From NCBI RefSeq assembly GCF_009755665.1, contig NZ_CP046622.1, positions 1,860,001 to 1,924,000 of the forward strand: a stretch of DNA of 64,000 nucleotides, in the 5' to 3' direction. Under the pieces are notes generated by a model that did no database searches, was not told where the DNA came from, and saw only the letters and a list, made by a program, of their open reading frames with translations. The stretch comes from Variovorax paradoxus (GTDB taxonomy: Bacteria; Pseudomonadota; Gammaproteobacteria; Burkholderiales; Burkholderiaceae_C). The stretch's first letter is position 1; every line of letters starts with the position of its first letter. The translations under genes were made by a program, and so were the position numbers. Shown piece after piece: positions 1 through 10,451 of this stretch.

Positions 1-465
1 GAGCGCATCGCGCACGCTTGCCGCATCGGCGCGCACGGCGAGCGTGCGGCAGAAAGCCCATCCGGCAGGCACGATGTCGTCTTGCGGCTGGGCTTGTATG
101 GTCTCGCCGGCGAGGTTCACCCACAGCATGCCTGCCGCGTCCGCGGCGCTGAACACCTTGGCGCACAGGCTGCCTGGCGGCGGCATATCGGGATGCGCGG
201 GGATGCTCATGCACTGGCCGCTTCCGGCCGCATACTGCCAGCCGTGATACGCGCAAGAGAGGCGGTTTTCGACCACCTGGCCGAGGGTGAAGCGCACGCT
301 GCGGTGGGGGCAGCGGTTCTCCCACGCCTGGGGTGCACCGTCGGCCGAACGCCAGAGCGCAAGCTCCTGCCCTTGGGCAAAGCCCGCGACGATGTTGGCC
401 CCGGGGCGCACATCGGCCGAACGGGCGACCGGGTGCCAGGCTGAAATGCTGTCTGCGCTCATCAT
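1..465 (-). CDS. Rieske [2Fe-2S] oxygenase-type protein, N-terminal part (truncated by window edge)
   Basis: The visible 155 codons are the N-terminus; the gene runs off the left edge. The protein carries a Rieske iron-sulfur motif, C-P-H-R at about residues 55-58 and C-A-Y-H-G-W at about 74-79, which holds a [2Fe-2S] cluster with two Cys and two His. This is the usual N-terminal domain of ring-hydroxylating oxygenases and of some Rieske electron carriers. The catalytic iron domain, if present, lies outside the window, so substrate and enzyme class cannot be set. Two adjacent ATG codons (463-465 and 460-462) are possible starts, with an AAGG-type ribosome site a short way upstream. It is divergent from aroQ and probably unrelated to it. 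Confidence 0.8.
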   Translation of the reverse strand, partial: MMSADSISAWHPVARSADVRPGANIVAGFAQGQELALWRSADGAPQAWENRCPHRSVRFTLGQVVENRLSCAYHGWQYAAGSGQCMSIPAHPDMPPPGSLCAKVFSAADAAGMLWVNLAGETIQAQPQDDIVPAGWAFCRTLAVRADAASVRDAL

Positions 466-540
466 GATGCGCGCTACCTTAGCGCAAGTCCTAGGCGGGG
501 CGCACACTCATAATGGAGGCATCGCCAGACGCCACTCATC

Positions 541-981
541 ATGAAGAAAATACTCGTCCTCAACGGCCCCAACCTCAACCTGCTTGGCACGCGCGAGCCC
601 GAGCAATACGGACGCGACACGCTGGCCGATGTGGAGCGCCTGTGCAAGGACGCCGGCGCCGCGCATGGCGTGGAGATCGAGTGCCGCCAGTCGAACCACG
701 AGGGCGTGCTGATCGACTGGATCCATGAGGCCGGCCGCGAGGTGGCCGCGGGCAACATGCTGGGCGTGGTGATGAACCCCGGCGCCTACACCCACACATC
801 GATCGCGCTGCACGACGCCATCAAGGGCGCGAGCGTGCCGTTGATCGAACTGCACATCTCGAACGTGCACGCGCGCGAGGAGTTTCGCCACCGCTCGTAC
901 ATTTCGCCGGCGGCGCGCGGCATCATCGTCGGCCTTGGCGTAAAGGGCTACGCACTGGCCATCGCGGCCCTGTTGCCCTGA
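541..981 (+). CDS. aroQ: 3-dehydroquinate dehydratase, type II
   Basis: AroQ removes water from 3-dehydroquinate to give 3-dehydroshikimate, step three of the shikimate pathway, as a cytosolic dodecamer. The 146-residue length is normal for the type II enzyme. The N-terminal [10 protein letters not shown] motif, the active-site loop [10 protein letters not shown] with the catalytic Tyr near residue 24, the NPGAYTHTS stretch and the [17 protein letters not shown] segment with the catalytic His are all present. A CATAAT hexamer at 508-513 could be a -10 element. The gene stands alone, divergent from the Rieske gene and convergent with spoVR, whose stop codon is 19 bases away. The assignment is secure. 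Confidence 0.97.
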   Translation: MKKILVLNGPNLNLLGTREPEQYGRDTLADVERLCKDAGAAHGVEIECRQSNHEGVLIDWIHEAGREVAAGNMLGVVMNPGAYTHTSIALHDAIKGASVPLIELHISNVHAREEFRHRSYISPAARGIIVGLGVKGYALAIAALLP

Positions 982-995
982 GCCCTTCGGGCCGT
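979..995. terminator. Small hairpin between convergent aroQ and spoVR
   Basis: GCCC-TTC-GGGC (982-992) lies in the 19-base gap between the stop codons of aroQ and spoVR. The stem is only four base pairs and no T-run follows on either strand, so this is a weak terminator candidate. Confidence 0.3.
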
Positions 996-1000
996 TCCGA

Positions 1001-2554
1001 TCAGTCGATCTGCCTTGGAGCCGCGGCCTTCCAGCTGCGGCTGATGTGGCCTTGGGCGTCGACGCTCTCCAGGTGAACGTCAAAGCCCCACAGCCGGGCG
1101 ACGTGCTTCAGCACTTCTTCCGCATCGTCGTGCAGCGGCAGGTTGTTGCGCTGCGTGTGGCGCAGCGTCAGGGCGCGGTCGCCTCGCATGTTGACGTTCC
1201 ACACCTGGATGTCGGGTTCCCTGCTGCTGATGTCGTACTGGCGTGACAGCGATTCGCGCAGCGCGTGATAGCCGCTGTCGTCGTGAATCGCGGACACCTC
1301 GAGCTCGGGCTCGCTCTGGTGGTCGCGGATCGCGAACAGCCTGAAATCACGCATCGTCTTCGGGCTCAGGAACTGTCCGATGAAGCTCTCGTCCTTGAAG
1401 TTGCGCATTGCATAGTCGAGCGTCTTGACCCAGTCGGTGCCTGCAAAGTCGGGGAACCAGCGCCTGTCTTCCTCGTTCGGCTTTTCGCAGATGCGCCGCA
1501 GTTCGGTGAACATGGCAAAGCCCAGCGCGTAAGGGTTGATGCCGCTGTAGGCGCGGTGCCCCACCGGCGGCTGGAAGATCACGCCCGTGTGCGAGCTGAG
1601 CCATTCCATCATGAAGCCGTCGGCGAGCTGGCCGCGGTCGTACATGGTGTTGAGCAGGGTGTAGTGCCAGAAGGTGGCCCAGCCTTCGTTCATGACCTGC
1701 GTCTGGCGCTGGGGGTAGAAGTACTGGGCGATCTTGCGCACGATGCGCACCACCTCGCGCTGCCAGGGTTCGAGCAGCGCCGCATTCTTCTCGATGAAGT
1801 AGAGCAGGTTCTCCTGTGGCTCCGACGGAAAGCGGCGGGATGAGTCGGATTCGGTGGCCTGTTCACTGCGGCGAGGCAGGGTGCGCCACAGATCGTTCAC
1901 CTGCTGCTGCATGTAGCGTTCGCGCTCGGCGCGCTGCGTACCCTCTTGCGCCAGAGACCGCTTCTGCGGACGGCGATAGCGGTCGACGCCGTAGTTCATC
2001 AGCGCATGGCAGGAGTCGAGCAACTGCTCCACCGCATCGAGGCCATGGCGCTCTTCGCATTCGGCGATGTAGTGCCGCGCGTACACAAGGTAGTCGATGA
2101 TCGACGACGCGTCGGTCCACATCCGGAACAGGTAGTTGCCTTTGAAAAAGCTGTTGTGGCCGTAGGCCGCATGCGCAATCACCAGGGCCTGCATGGCCAT
2201 GGTGTTTTCTTCCATCAGGTAGGCAATGCAGGGATCGGAGTTGATGACGATCTCGTAGGCCAGCCCCATGTGGCCGCGGCGGTAGTTCTTTTCAGTGGCG
2301 ATGAACTGCTTGCCATACGACCAGTGGCGGTAGATCATGGGCATGCCGACACTGGCGTAGGCATCCATCATCTGCTCGGCGGTGATCACCTCGAGCTGGT
2401 TGGGGTACACGTCCAGCCCGAAGCCCTTGGCCGTTTTCGCGATCTCGGTGTGGTAGGTCTCGATGAGGTCGAAGGTCCAGTCCGACGGGCTGGGCAGGCG
2501 CTCCAGGCGGCCCGTGGGGTTCACGCGCTCGAGGGGAGGGTGGTCGAAAGTCAT
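1001..2554 (-). CDS. SpoVR family protein
   Basis: A 517-residue SpoVR-family protein (E. coli YcgB type) of unknown biochemical function, linked in Bacillus to spore cortex formation and in proteobacteria to stress adaptation. The N-terminus with DWTFDLIETYHTEIAKTAKG and the MIYRHWSYGKQF block are family hallmarks. The reading frame stays open 40 codons further upstream, but the ATG at 2554 overlaps the yeaH stop by four bases (ATGA) and begins where the family homology begins, so it is the preferred start. It is the last gene of the prkA-yeaH-spoVR operon, a trio conserved across proteobacteria, which suggests a shared kinase-linked stress role. Confidence 0.93.
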   Translation of the reverse strand: MTFDHPPLERVNPTGRLERLPSPSDWTFDLIETYHTEIAKTAKGFGLDVYPNQLEVITAEQMMDAYASVGMPMIYRHWSYGKQFIATEKNYRRGHMGLAYEIVINSDPCIAYLMEENTMAMQALVIAHAAYGHNSFFKGNYLFRMWTDASSIIDYLVYARHYIAECEERHGLDAVEQLLDSCHALMNYGVDRYRRPQKRSLAQEGTQRAERERYMQQQVNDLWRTLPRRSEQATESDSSRRFPSEPQENLLYFIEKNAALLEPWQREVVRIVRKIAQYFYPQRQTQVMNEGWATFWHYTLLNTMYDRGQLADGFMMEWLSSHTGVIFQPPVGHRAYSGINPYALGFAMFTELRRICEKPNEEDRRWFPDFAGTDWVKTLDYAMRNFKDESFIGQFLSPKTMRDFRLFAIRDHQSEPELEVSAIHDDSGYHALRESLSRQYDISSREPDIQVWNVNMRGDRALTLRHTQRNNLPLHDDAEEVLKHVARLWGFDVHLESVDAQGHISRSWKAAAPRQID

Positions 2555-3843
2555 GCGGGCACCCCTTCCTTCTTGAAGAGGTCGCGGAACACGGGGTAGA
2601 TGTCGCTCGCGTCCGATACCTTGCGCATCGCGAAGTTGGGCTGTATGCCCTCCAACTGCGCGTATTCCTGCCACAGGTTCTGCTCGGTTTCGGCCACCTG
2701 CACGTAGGCGTAGTAGCGCACCACCGGAAGGATATGGTCGACCAGCAGCTCGCGGCAGCGTCCGCTGTCCTGGTGCCAGTTGTCACCGTCGCTCGCCTGC
2801 GCGCCGTACACGTTCCATTCGCCGCTGGGGTAGCGGGCCTTGATGATCTCGTCCATCAAGACCAGCGCGCTCGACACGACGGTGCCGCCGGTTTCCGTGG
2901 CATGGAAGAATTCTTCTTCGTTCACTTCCTGTGCCTGCGTGTGGTGGCGCAGGAACACGAGGTCGATGCGTTCATAGTGCCGCGTGAGAAACAGATACAG
3001 CAGCATGAAGAAGCGCTTGGCCATGTCCTTGCGCGCTTCGTCCATGGAACCTGAAACGTCCATCAGGCAGAACATCACCGCCTTGGCGCTGGGCACCGGG
3101 GTCTTCACGCGGTTGCGGTAGCGCAGGTCGATGGGGTCGATGTAGGGCACGTGCCGCGCGGTTCTGCGCAACTCTTCAATGTGCTCTTCAGTCTCGCGGA
3201 TCTCTTTCTGGATGAAAGGCTGCTCCGCCTGCGGATGCTGTTTCAGGTGCAGCAGGTGCGCCTCCAGGCGCCGCAGTTCCTTGCGCGGCTCGCCGCCGAG
3301 GGCAATGCGCCGCGCGAGGGCACCGCGCATCGAGCGCACCACGTGCAGGTTGTTGGGCGTGCCGTCGTTCGTGAAGCCGGCGCGGTGGCTCTTCCATTCC
3401 GGCACTTCGGCAATCTGCGTGCGAATGAGGTGCGGCAGCGCAAGGTCGTCGAAGAACACGCGCATGAACTCCTCGCGTGTGAGGCGGAACACGAAGTCGT
3501 CTTCGCCTTCGCCGCCGTCGCCGGCCTCGCCGCTTCCCGAGCCGCCGCCGGCCTGGCCCTCAGGCCGCGCGATGCGATCGCCCTTCAGGTACTCCTGGTT
3601 GCCCGGGTGCACGTATTCGCGGTCGCCGCCGCGCGCGTGGCCGAACACCGGTTCGGACACATCGTGGCGCGGCAGGGTGACATCTTCGCCTTGCTCCAGT
3701 TCGCGGATGTTGCGCCCGCTGACCGCGCGCCGCACGGCCTCCTGGATTTGGCCTTTGTAGCGCCGAAGGAAGCGCTCCCGGTTGCCGATGGATTTGTTCT
3801 TGCCCGAGAGCCGGCGGTCGATGATCTGCTGCAGGATGGCCAC
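2551..3843 (-). CDS. YeaH/YhbH family protein (DUF444, VWA-like)
   Basis: A 430-residue DUF444 protein, as encoded beside prkA in many bacteria (E. coli yeaH, Bacillus yhbH). The N-terminus is basic and likely RNA- or protein-binding; a Gly/Glu-rich linker sits at about residues 97-114. A von Willebrand A-like domain follows, with the metal-site motif DVSGSMDEA at about residue 260. YeaG and YeaH act together in E. coli during nitrogen starvation and stationary phase. The exact role of YeaH is unknown. The gene lies 63 bases downstream of prkA, beyond an attenuator-like hairpin, and overlaps spoVR by four bases. Confidence 0.92.
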   Translation of the reverse strand: MAILQQIIDRRLSGKNKSIGNRERFLRRYKGQIQEAVRRAVSGRNIRELEQGEDVTLPRHDVSEPVFGHARGGDREYVHPGNQEYLKGDRIARPEGQAGGGSGSGEAGDGGEGEDDFVFRLTREEFMRVFFDDLALPHLIRTQIAEVPEWKSHRAGFTNDGTPNNLHVVRSMRGALARRIALGGEPRKELRRLEAHLLHLKQHPQAEQPFIQKEIRETEEHIEELRRTARHVPYIDPIDLRYRNRVKTPVPSAKAVMFCLMDVSGSMDEARKDMAKRFFMLLYLFLTRHYERIDLVFLRHHTQAQEVNEEEFFHATETGGTVVSSALVLMDEIIKARYPSGEWNVYGAQASDGDNWHQDSGRCRELLVDHILPVVRYYAYVQVAETEQNLWQEYAQLEGIQPNFAMRKVSDASDIYPVFRDLFKKEGVPA

Positions 3844-3865
3844 GATGATGTCAAAGCTCCTTGCA

Positions 3866-3892
3866 AAAAGGGGGCGAGGCCCCGGCCTCGCC
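3866..3892 (-). terminator. Attenuator-like hairpin between prkA and yeaH
   Basis: Reading leftward, GGCGAGGCC and GGCCTCGCC form a nearly loopless GC stem (3873-3892) followed by CCCCCTTTTT (about 3866-3872). It has the form of an intrinsic terminator but sits inside the operon, 14 bases after the prkA stop. It may reduce transcription of yeaH and spoVR relative to prkA, or protect the prkA 3' end. Confidence 0.55.
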
Positions 3893-3906
3893 GCTATGAA
3901 CTACCG

Positions 3907-5829
3907 CTATGAACTCTTGCGTACCCGCAGGTACCACTCGCAGAGCAGGCGAACCTGCTTGGCCGTATAGCCCTTTTCGACCATGCGGGTCACGAAGTCT
4001 TCGTGCTTCTTCTGTTCGTCGGCACTGCTCTTCGTGTTGAAGCTGATCACCGGCAGGAGTTCCTCGGTGTTGGAGAACATCTTCTTCTCGATGACGGCGC
4101 GCAGCTTTTCGTAACTCGTCCATGCGGGGTTGCGCCCGGCGTTGCCGGCACGTGCACGCAGCACGAAGTTGACGATCTCGTTGCGGAAGTCCTTCGGATT
4201 GCCGATGCCCGCGGGCCGCTCGATCTTCTCGAGTTCGGCGTTGAGCGCGGCCCGGTCGAACACTTCGCCCGTGTCCACGTCGCGGAACTCCTGGTCCTGG
4301 ATCCAGTAGTCGGCGTAGGTGACATAGCGGTCGAAGATGTTCTGGCCGTATTCGCTGTAGCTCTCCAGGTAGGCCGTCTGGATTTCCTTGCCGATGAACT
4401 CGGCATAGCGCGGCGCCAGCAGCTCCTTGATGTAGCTGATGTACTTCTGTTCTGTTTCCGGCGGAAACTGCTCACGTTCGATCTGCTGCTCGAGCACATA
4501 CATCAGGTGCACCGGGTTGGCGGCCACCTCGGAACTGTCGAAGTTGAAGACCTTGGAGATGATCTTGAACGCAAAGCGGGTCGAGACACCGCTCATGCCT
4601 TCATCAACCCCGGCGTAGTCGCGGTATTCCTGGATCGACTTGGCCTTGGGATCGGTGTCCTTGAGGTTCTCGCCGTCGTACACCTGCATCTTGCTGTAGA
4701 TGCTGGAGTTTTCGGGTTCCTTCAGCCGCGTGAGCACCGAGAGCTGGGCCATCATGCGCAGCGTGCCGGGAGCGCAGGGCGCCTTGGCCAAGGATGAGTT
4801 GCGAACCAGCTTCTCGTAGATCTTGATTTCTTCCGAGGCGCGCAGGCAGTAGGGAATCTTGACGATGTAGATCCGGTCGAGAAAAGCCTCGTTGTTCTTG
4901 TTGTTGCGGAAGGCTTTCCATTCGCTCTCGTTGCTGTGCGCCAGCACGATGCCGTCGAACGGAATGGCGCCGAACCCTTCGGTGCCCTTGAAGTTGCCTT
5001 CCTGCGTGGCGGTGAGCAGCGGGTGCAGCACCTTGATGGGTGCCTTGAACATTTCCACGAATTCGAGCAGGCCCTGGTTGGCCAGGCACAGGCCGCCCGA
5101 GTAGGCGTAGGCGTCGGGGTCGTCCTGGGCGTAGGTTTCGAGCTTGCGGATGTCGATCTTGCCGACCAGTGAGGAGATGTCCTGGTTGTTCTCGTCGCCG
5201 GGCTCGGTCTTGGCCACTGCAATCTGGCGCAGCACGGAAGGGTAGCGCTTGACCACCTTGAACTGGCGGATGTCGCCGCCGTACTCTTCGAGGCGCTTGA
5301 CGGCCCACGGCGAGAGGATGCGGTTCAGGTAGCGGCGCGGAATGCCGTATTCCTTTTCAAGGATCTCGCCGTCTTCTACCGCGTCGAAAAGGCCGAGCGG
5401 CGTTTCGTTGACCGGCGAACCCTGGATGGCATAGAAGGGCACGTGCTCCATGAGCTGCTTCAGACGCTCGGCAATCGAGCTCTTGCCGCCGCCAACGGGG
5501 CCCAGCAGGTAGAGGATCTGCTTCTTTTCCTCGAGGCCCTGTGCGGCATGCCTGAAGTACGACACCACCTGCTCGATGGCGTCCTCCATGCCGTAGAACT
5601 CCTTGAACGCGGGGTAGATCTTGATGACCTTGTTCGCGAAGATTCGCGAAAGCCTGGGATCGTTGCGCGTGTCGACCAGCTCGGGTTCGCCGATCGCCTT
5701 GAGCATCCGCTCGGACGCAGTGGCATACGCTGTGGGATCGCGTTTGCAAATATCCAGGTAGTCCTGCAGCGAGAGGACTTCCTCGCGGGTGCGCTCGTAG
5801 CGGGCGGCAAAGTTGCTGATCACATCCAT
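3907..5829 (-). CDS. prkA: PrkA family serine protein kinase (YeaG type)
   Basis: A 640-residue cytosolic PrkA/YeaG protein, with an N-terminal AAA-type ATP-binding domain (Walker A GPVGGGKS at about residues 110-117) and a C-terminal region related to eukaryotic-like kinases. Family members phosphorylate serine on target proteins; some PrkA proteins also have protease activity, so substrate and mechanism are not certain. The frame is open from a GTG at 5835, but GGAGG lies seven bases before the ATG at 5829, which I take as the start. It is the first gene of the prkA-yeaH-spoVR operon, with a candidate sigma-54 promoter about 140 bases upstream. Confidence 0.94.
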   Translation of the reverse strand: MDVISNFAARYERTREEVLSLQDYLDICKRDPTAYATASERMLKAIGEPELVDTRNDPRLSRIFANKVIKIYPAFKEFYGMEDAIEQVVSYFRHAAQGLEEKKQILYLLGPVGGGKSSIAERLKQLMEHVPFYAIQGSPVNETPLGLFDAVEDGEILEKEYGIPRRYLNRILSPWAVKRLEEYGGDIRQFKVVKRYPSVLRQIAVAKTEPGDENNQDISSLVGKIDIRKLETYAQDDPDAYAYSGGLCLANQGLLEFVEMFKAPIKVLHPLLTATQEGNFKGTEGFGAIPFDGIVLAHSNESEWKAFRNNKNNEAFLDRIYIVKIPYCLRASEEIKIYEKLVRNSSLAKAPCAPGTLRMMAQLSVLTRLKEPENSSIYSKMQVYDGENLKDTDPKAKSIQEYRDYAGVDEGMSGVSTRFAFKIISKVFNFDSSEVAANPVHLMYVLEQQIEREQFPPETEQKYISYIKELLAPRYAEFIGKEIQTAYLESYSEYGQNIFDRYVTYADYWIQDQEFRDVDTGEVFDRAALNAELEKIERPAGIGNPKDFRNEIVNFVLRARAGNAGRNPAWTSYEKLRAVIEKKMFSNTEELLPVISFNTKSSADEQKKHEDFVTRMVEKGYTAKQVRLLCEWYLRVRKSS

Positions 5830-5970
5830 GGTCACGCCTCCATCAAGTCTGCGGGTTTTATTAACCCGAAGCCTGCAGCCGCAATGCGTCGCAACTTTTT
5901 AAAGGTGTGCCCGCCCCATGGCTGCAAGCCGTGGAAAACTCCCTTAATCACATCTGCACAAACAGCATAA

Positions 5971-5986
5971 AGCAAAGAGTGCACCC
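5971..5986 (-). promoter_or_regulatory. Candidate sigma-54 promoter for prkA operon
   Basis: On the minus strand GGGTGCACTCTTTGCT has the invariant GG and GC doublets exactly twelve bases apart and a perfect TTGCT -12 box; the -24 box is imperfect (GGTGC instead of GGCAC). Transcription would start near 5960, leaving an approximately 130-base leader. E. coli yeaGH is known to depend on RpoN, which supports the call. No enhancer site was recognised. Confidence 0.4.
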
Positions 5987-6416
5987 GGAAAATTGTTTGT
6001 TAAATCAGAACCACAGTACCGAGTAAAGTTCCCAAGAAAAACCCGCACCATTTCTCAATTCCAGCTAAATTCCAAGGTTCGGCAAACGGACTCGGTGCTA
6101 TCCCGATGCCCAGTGAAAATACCTATGGCAATCGGCCTATGCAGTCATTGCATCTTTTCCGGGGAAAGCACCTCCTATTGAGCCCCCACGGCCCCAAAAA
6201 CGGTTACACCACAATAACGCGCCATGTGCTGTTTGGGTTTATTGCTCAAACCAAAAATATATAAAAGCAATCTGCGCGCCATCTTTTGATGGGCAAGTCG
6301 CGCATGTCCGCGTGGGAACGCGCGCCAAACGGTGGTCGGCGTGGTTCTGGCGGGAGCTTTCATGGTGCGCGGCACCGAACAAGGTCGGCAGGCACCGTTC
6401 GCGTGCACGAACGAAG

Positions 6417-6439
6417 ACAGGGGCCGCACGGGCCCCTGT
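6417..6439 (-). terminator. Terminator hairpin downstream of dnaJ
   Basis: A perfect nine-base-pair stem, ACAGGGGCC / GGCCCCTGT with a five-base loop, begins 20 bases after the dnaJ stop. The following leftward sequence CTTCGTTCG is only weakly T-rich. It most likely ends the grpE-dnaK-dnaJ transcript. Confidence 0.65.
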
Positions 6440-6458
6440 TCTTGCTACTCCGGCTTCT

Positions 6459-7595
6459 TCAGCTGAAGAATTCCTTGGCCTTGTCGAGCCAACCCTTGTC
6501 GGTGGGGCTGTGCTTGTCGCCGCCCTTCTTGAGCGACTCATCAAGCTCCTTCAGCAGCTTGCGCTGGTGCTCGGTGAGCTTGACCGGCGTTTCGACACGC
6601 ACGTGGCAATACAGGTCGCCCGGGTAGCTTGACCGCACGCCCTTGATGCCCTTGCCGCGCAGGCGGAACTGCTTGCCGCTCTGCGTGCCGTCGGGAATGT
6701 CGATGGCGGCCGGGCCCTTGAGCGTGGGCACGCTGATCTCGCCGCCCAATGCGGCCGTGGTCATGCTGACGGGCACCACGCAGTGCAGGTCGTCGCCGTC
6801 GCGTTCGAAGAGTTCGTGCTTCTTGAGGCGGATCTCGATGTACAGGTCGCCCGGCGGCCCGCCATTGGTGCCCGGCTCGCCGTTGCCGGTGCTGCGAATG
6901 CGCATGCCGTCGTCGATGCCCGCCGGGATCTTGACCTCGAGCGTCTTGTTGTTCTTGATCTTGCCCTGGCCGTGGCACACCGTGCAGGGCTCGGGAATGA
7001 TCTTGCCGCTGCCGTGGCAGGTGGGGCAGGTCTGCTGCACGCTGAAGAAGCCCTGGCGCATCTGCACGGCGCCGGCGCCGTGGCAGGTGGTGCAGGTGAT
7101 GGGCTTGGTGCCGGGCTTGGCGCCCGAGCCGTGGCAGGTGCCGCAGTCATCCCAGCTTGGAATGCGGATCTGCGCTTCCTTGCCTTCTGCGGCCTCTTCG
7201 AGCGTGACCTCCATGGCGTAGCTCAGGTCGCTGCCGCGGAACACCTGGCGCCCGCCGCTGGTGCGGCCGCGGCCGCCGCCGAACACGTCGCCGAAGATGT
7301 CGCCGAACGCTTCCGCGAATCCGCCGAAGCCCTCGGCACCCGGACCGCCGCGCATGTTGGGGTCGACGCCGGCGTGGCCGTACTGGTCGTAGGCCGCGCG
7401 CTTCTGGCCGTCCGACAGCATTTCGTAGGCTTCCTTCACCTCCTTGAACTTGGCCTCGGCGTCCTTGCTGGTGTCACCGTGGTTGCGGTCGGGGTGGTGC
7501 TTCATCGCGAGCTTGCGATAAGCCTTCTTGATTTCTTCCTCGCTCGCGTTCTTGGGAACACCGAGGGTTTCGTAGTAGTCGCGTTTTGTGGCCAT
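6459..7595 (-). CDS. dnaJ: Chaperone DnaJ (Hsp40)
   Basis: DnaJ delivers unfolded clients to DnaK and stimulates its ATPase. At 378 residues it is a full class A Hsp40. The J domain with HPD at residues 34-36 comes first, then a Gly/Phe-rich stretch (about 75-115), four zinc-binding CxxCxGxG repeats ([32 protein letters not shown]) in the middle, and the substrate-binding C-terminal domains. It follows dnaK by 97 bases, with a hairpin between them, and is likely expressed from the heat-shock promoters upstream. Confidence 0.98.
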   Translation of the reverse strand: MATKRDYYETLGVPKNASEEEIKKAYRKLAMKHHPDRNHGDTSKDAEAKFKEVKEAYEMLSDGQKRAAYDQYGHAGVDPNMRGGPGAEGFGGFAEAFGDIFGDVFGGGRGRTSGGRQVFRGSDLSYAMEVTLEEAAEGKEAQIRIPSWDDCGTCHGSGAKPGTKPITCTTCHGAGAVQMRQGFFSVQQTCPTCHGSGKIIPEPCTVCHGQGKIKNNKTLEVKIPAGIDDGMRIRSTGNGEPGTNGGPPGDLYIEIRLKKHELFERDGDDLHCVVPVSMTTAALGGEISVPTLKGPAAIDIPDGTQSGKQFRLRGKGIKGVRSSYPGDLYCHVRVETPVKLTEHQRKLLKELDESLKKGGDKHSPTDKGWLDKAKEFFS

Positions 7596-7641
7596 GGCTG
7601 GTTCGGTCGGGGCGGGCGTGAAGCCGTAACTTGAAGCGAGA

Positions 7642-7675
7642 AAGGCTGGAACACCCGCTCAGGTATTCCAGCCTT
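7642..7675 (-). terminator. Hairpin in the dnaK-dnaJ gap
   Basis: AAGGCTGGAA (7642-7651) and TTCCAGCCTT (7666-7675) are perfect ten-base arms around a 14-base loop, starting 18 bases after the dnaK stop. Reading leftward it is followed by TCTCGCTTC, not a clean T-run. It could act as a partial terminator, lowering dnaJ relative to dnaK, or stabilise the dnaK message. Confidence 0.5.
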
Positions 7676-7692
7676 GTTCGAAGAGCTGAGGA

Positions 7693-9630
<1,938 letters not shown>

Positions 9631-9670
9631 GTTCTTTACTCCTGAAAGCCTGAAAAATATGTTGTTATGA

Positions 9671-9698
9671 ACTTGTGGATAACCCGACGCGATTCAAG
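9671..9698 (-). promoter_or_regulatory. Sigma-32-type heat-shock promoter before dnaK
   Basis: On the minus strand CTTGAAT, thirteen bases, then CCACAAGT. The -35 matches the sigma-32 consensus at six of seven positions; the -10 is weaker. The thirteen-base spacing equals that of the grpE promoter. Transcription would start near 9663, giving a leader of about 33 bases. Confidence 0.6.
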
Positions 9699-9747
9699 GT
9701 ATGAAGCGGGGATTTCCTGTGGGAATCGTGTGTATCGGTAGAGCGGA

Positions 9748-10323
9748 TTACTTGGGCGCGCTGACCGTGACCAGCGCCGGGCGCAGCACGCGCTCGTTGA
9801 TGGTGTAGCCCTTCTGCAGCACGCTCACCACGGTGTTGGGCTCCTGGTCGGGCGCGGGTACTACCGAGATGGCTTGGTGCTGGTGCGGGTCGAACTTGGT
9901 GCCGGGGGCAGGGGCCACCTCGATGACCTTGTTGCGTTCGAGCGCGCTCTTCAGCTGGCGCAGCGTGGCTTCGGCGCCTTCGCGGATTTGTTCAGGCGTG
10001 GCGTCCTTGATGGCCAGGCCGGCTTCGAGGCTGTCCGTCACTGGCAGCAGGCTCTCCGCAAAGGCTTCGACTGCAAACTTGCGCGCCTTGGTGATCTCGT
10101 CGTCGGCACGGCGGCGCGCGTTCTGCACGTCGGCCTGCGCGCGCAGGTATTGATCGGCCAGTTCGGCATTCTTGGCCTGCAGTGCGGCGAGTTCGCCTTG
10201 GGCTGCAGCCAGGGCGTCTTGCGCCTCGGCTTCGTTGGCAGCCTGTGCGGCCTCCAGTTCTTCGGGGCTTGGCTCGCCTTGCAGCATTTGAGAATTCTGT
10301 GCGGATTGTTGCGGGTCAGACAT
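9748..10323 (-). CDS. grpE: Nucleotide exchange factor GrpE
   Basis: GrpE releases ADP from DnaK and completes the chaperone cycle. The 191-residue protein has a variable Gln/Glu/Ala-rich N-terminus, a long coiled-coil helix (about residues 30-100, with [18 protein letters not shown]) and the C-terminal beta domain ending with [17 protein letters not shown], a GrpE hallmark. No strong Shine-Dalgarno precedes the ATG at 10323; a small hairpin (10335-10348) lies in the leader. It is the first gene of grpE-dnaK-dnaJ, directly behind a good sigma-32 promoter. Confidence 0.97.
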   Translation of the reverse strand: MSDPQQSAQNSQMLQGEPSPEELEAAQAANEAEAQDALAAAQGELAALQAKNAELADQYLRAQADVQNARRRADDEITKARKFAVEAFAESLLPVTDSLEAGLAIKDATPEQIREGAEATLRQLKSALERNKVIEVAPAPGTKFDPHQHQAISVVPAPDQEPNTVVSVLQKGYTINERVLRPALVTVSAPK

Positions 10324-10334
10324 TTTTCAAAGAA

Positions 10335-10348
10335 CCGGCGTGTGCCGG
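10335..10348 (-). promoter_or_regulatory. Small hairpin in the grpE leader
   Basis: CCGGC-GTGT-GCCGG forms a five-base-pair stem 12 bases upstream of the grpE ATG, within a predicted leader of about 38 bases. It could influence translation start, but it is too short and GC-rich to call an RNA thermometer. Confidence 0.25.
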
Positions 10349-10368
10349 GAAACAAACGATAGCCAGCC

Positions 10369-10396
10369 ACTTGGGGCTGGTCAGGGGCATTTCAAG
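10369..10396 (-). promoter_or_regulatory. Sigma-32 heat-shock promoter before grpE
   Basis: On the minus strand CTTGAAA, thirteen bases, then CCCCAAGT: a perfect -35 and seven of eight in the -10 against the sigma-32 consensus CTTGAAA / CCCCATNT. Transcription would start near 10361, just downstream of the terminator of the preceding FKBP gene. Confidence 0.82.
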
Positions 10397-10398
10397 CG

Positions 10399-10423
10399 AA
10401 AAAATGCGGCCTAAGTGGCCGCA
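10399..10423 (-). terminator. Intrinsic terminator of the FKBP gene
   Basis: On the minus strand TGCGGCC-ACTTA-GGCCGCA followed directly by TTTTTT. This is a textbook Rho-independent terminator; it separates the FKBP gene from the grpE heat-shock promoter, whose -35 starts three bases further on. Confidence 0.85.
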
Positions 10424-10451
10424 ACAGGGGGTGCGAAGTGAATTTCACGTG

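Larger units (their letters stand above)
5836..6458. other. Long intergenic region between prkA and dnaJ
   Basis: About 620 bases without a convincing gene. It is markedly richer in A+T than its surroundings between roughly 5985 and 6290. It holds the prkA ribosome site (GGAGG at about 5837-5841), the candidate sigma-54 promoter at 5971-5986 and the dnaJ terminator at 6417-6439. Short open frames (for example 5993-6181) lack a good ribosome site and resemble no family I know. A small RNA or enhancer-binding sites could lie here, but none can be identified by eye. Confidence 0.6.

Noticed and set aside
5881..5935. Other sigma-54-like matches near prkA, such as TTGC boxes around 5891 and 5923
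   Set aside because: Their GG and GC doublets are not twelve bases apart, so they fail the key spacing rule.
5993..6181. Short open frame in the prkA-dnaJ gap
   Set aside because: No ribosome site, no family resemblance, and it lies in an A+T-rich region with unbiased codon use.
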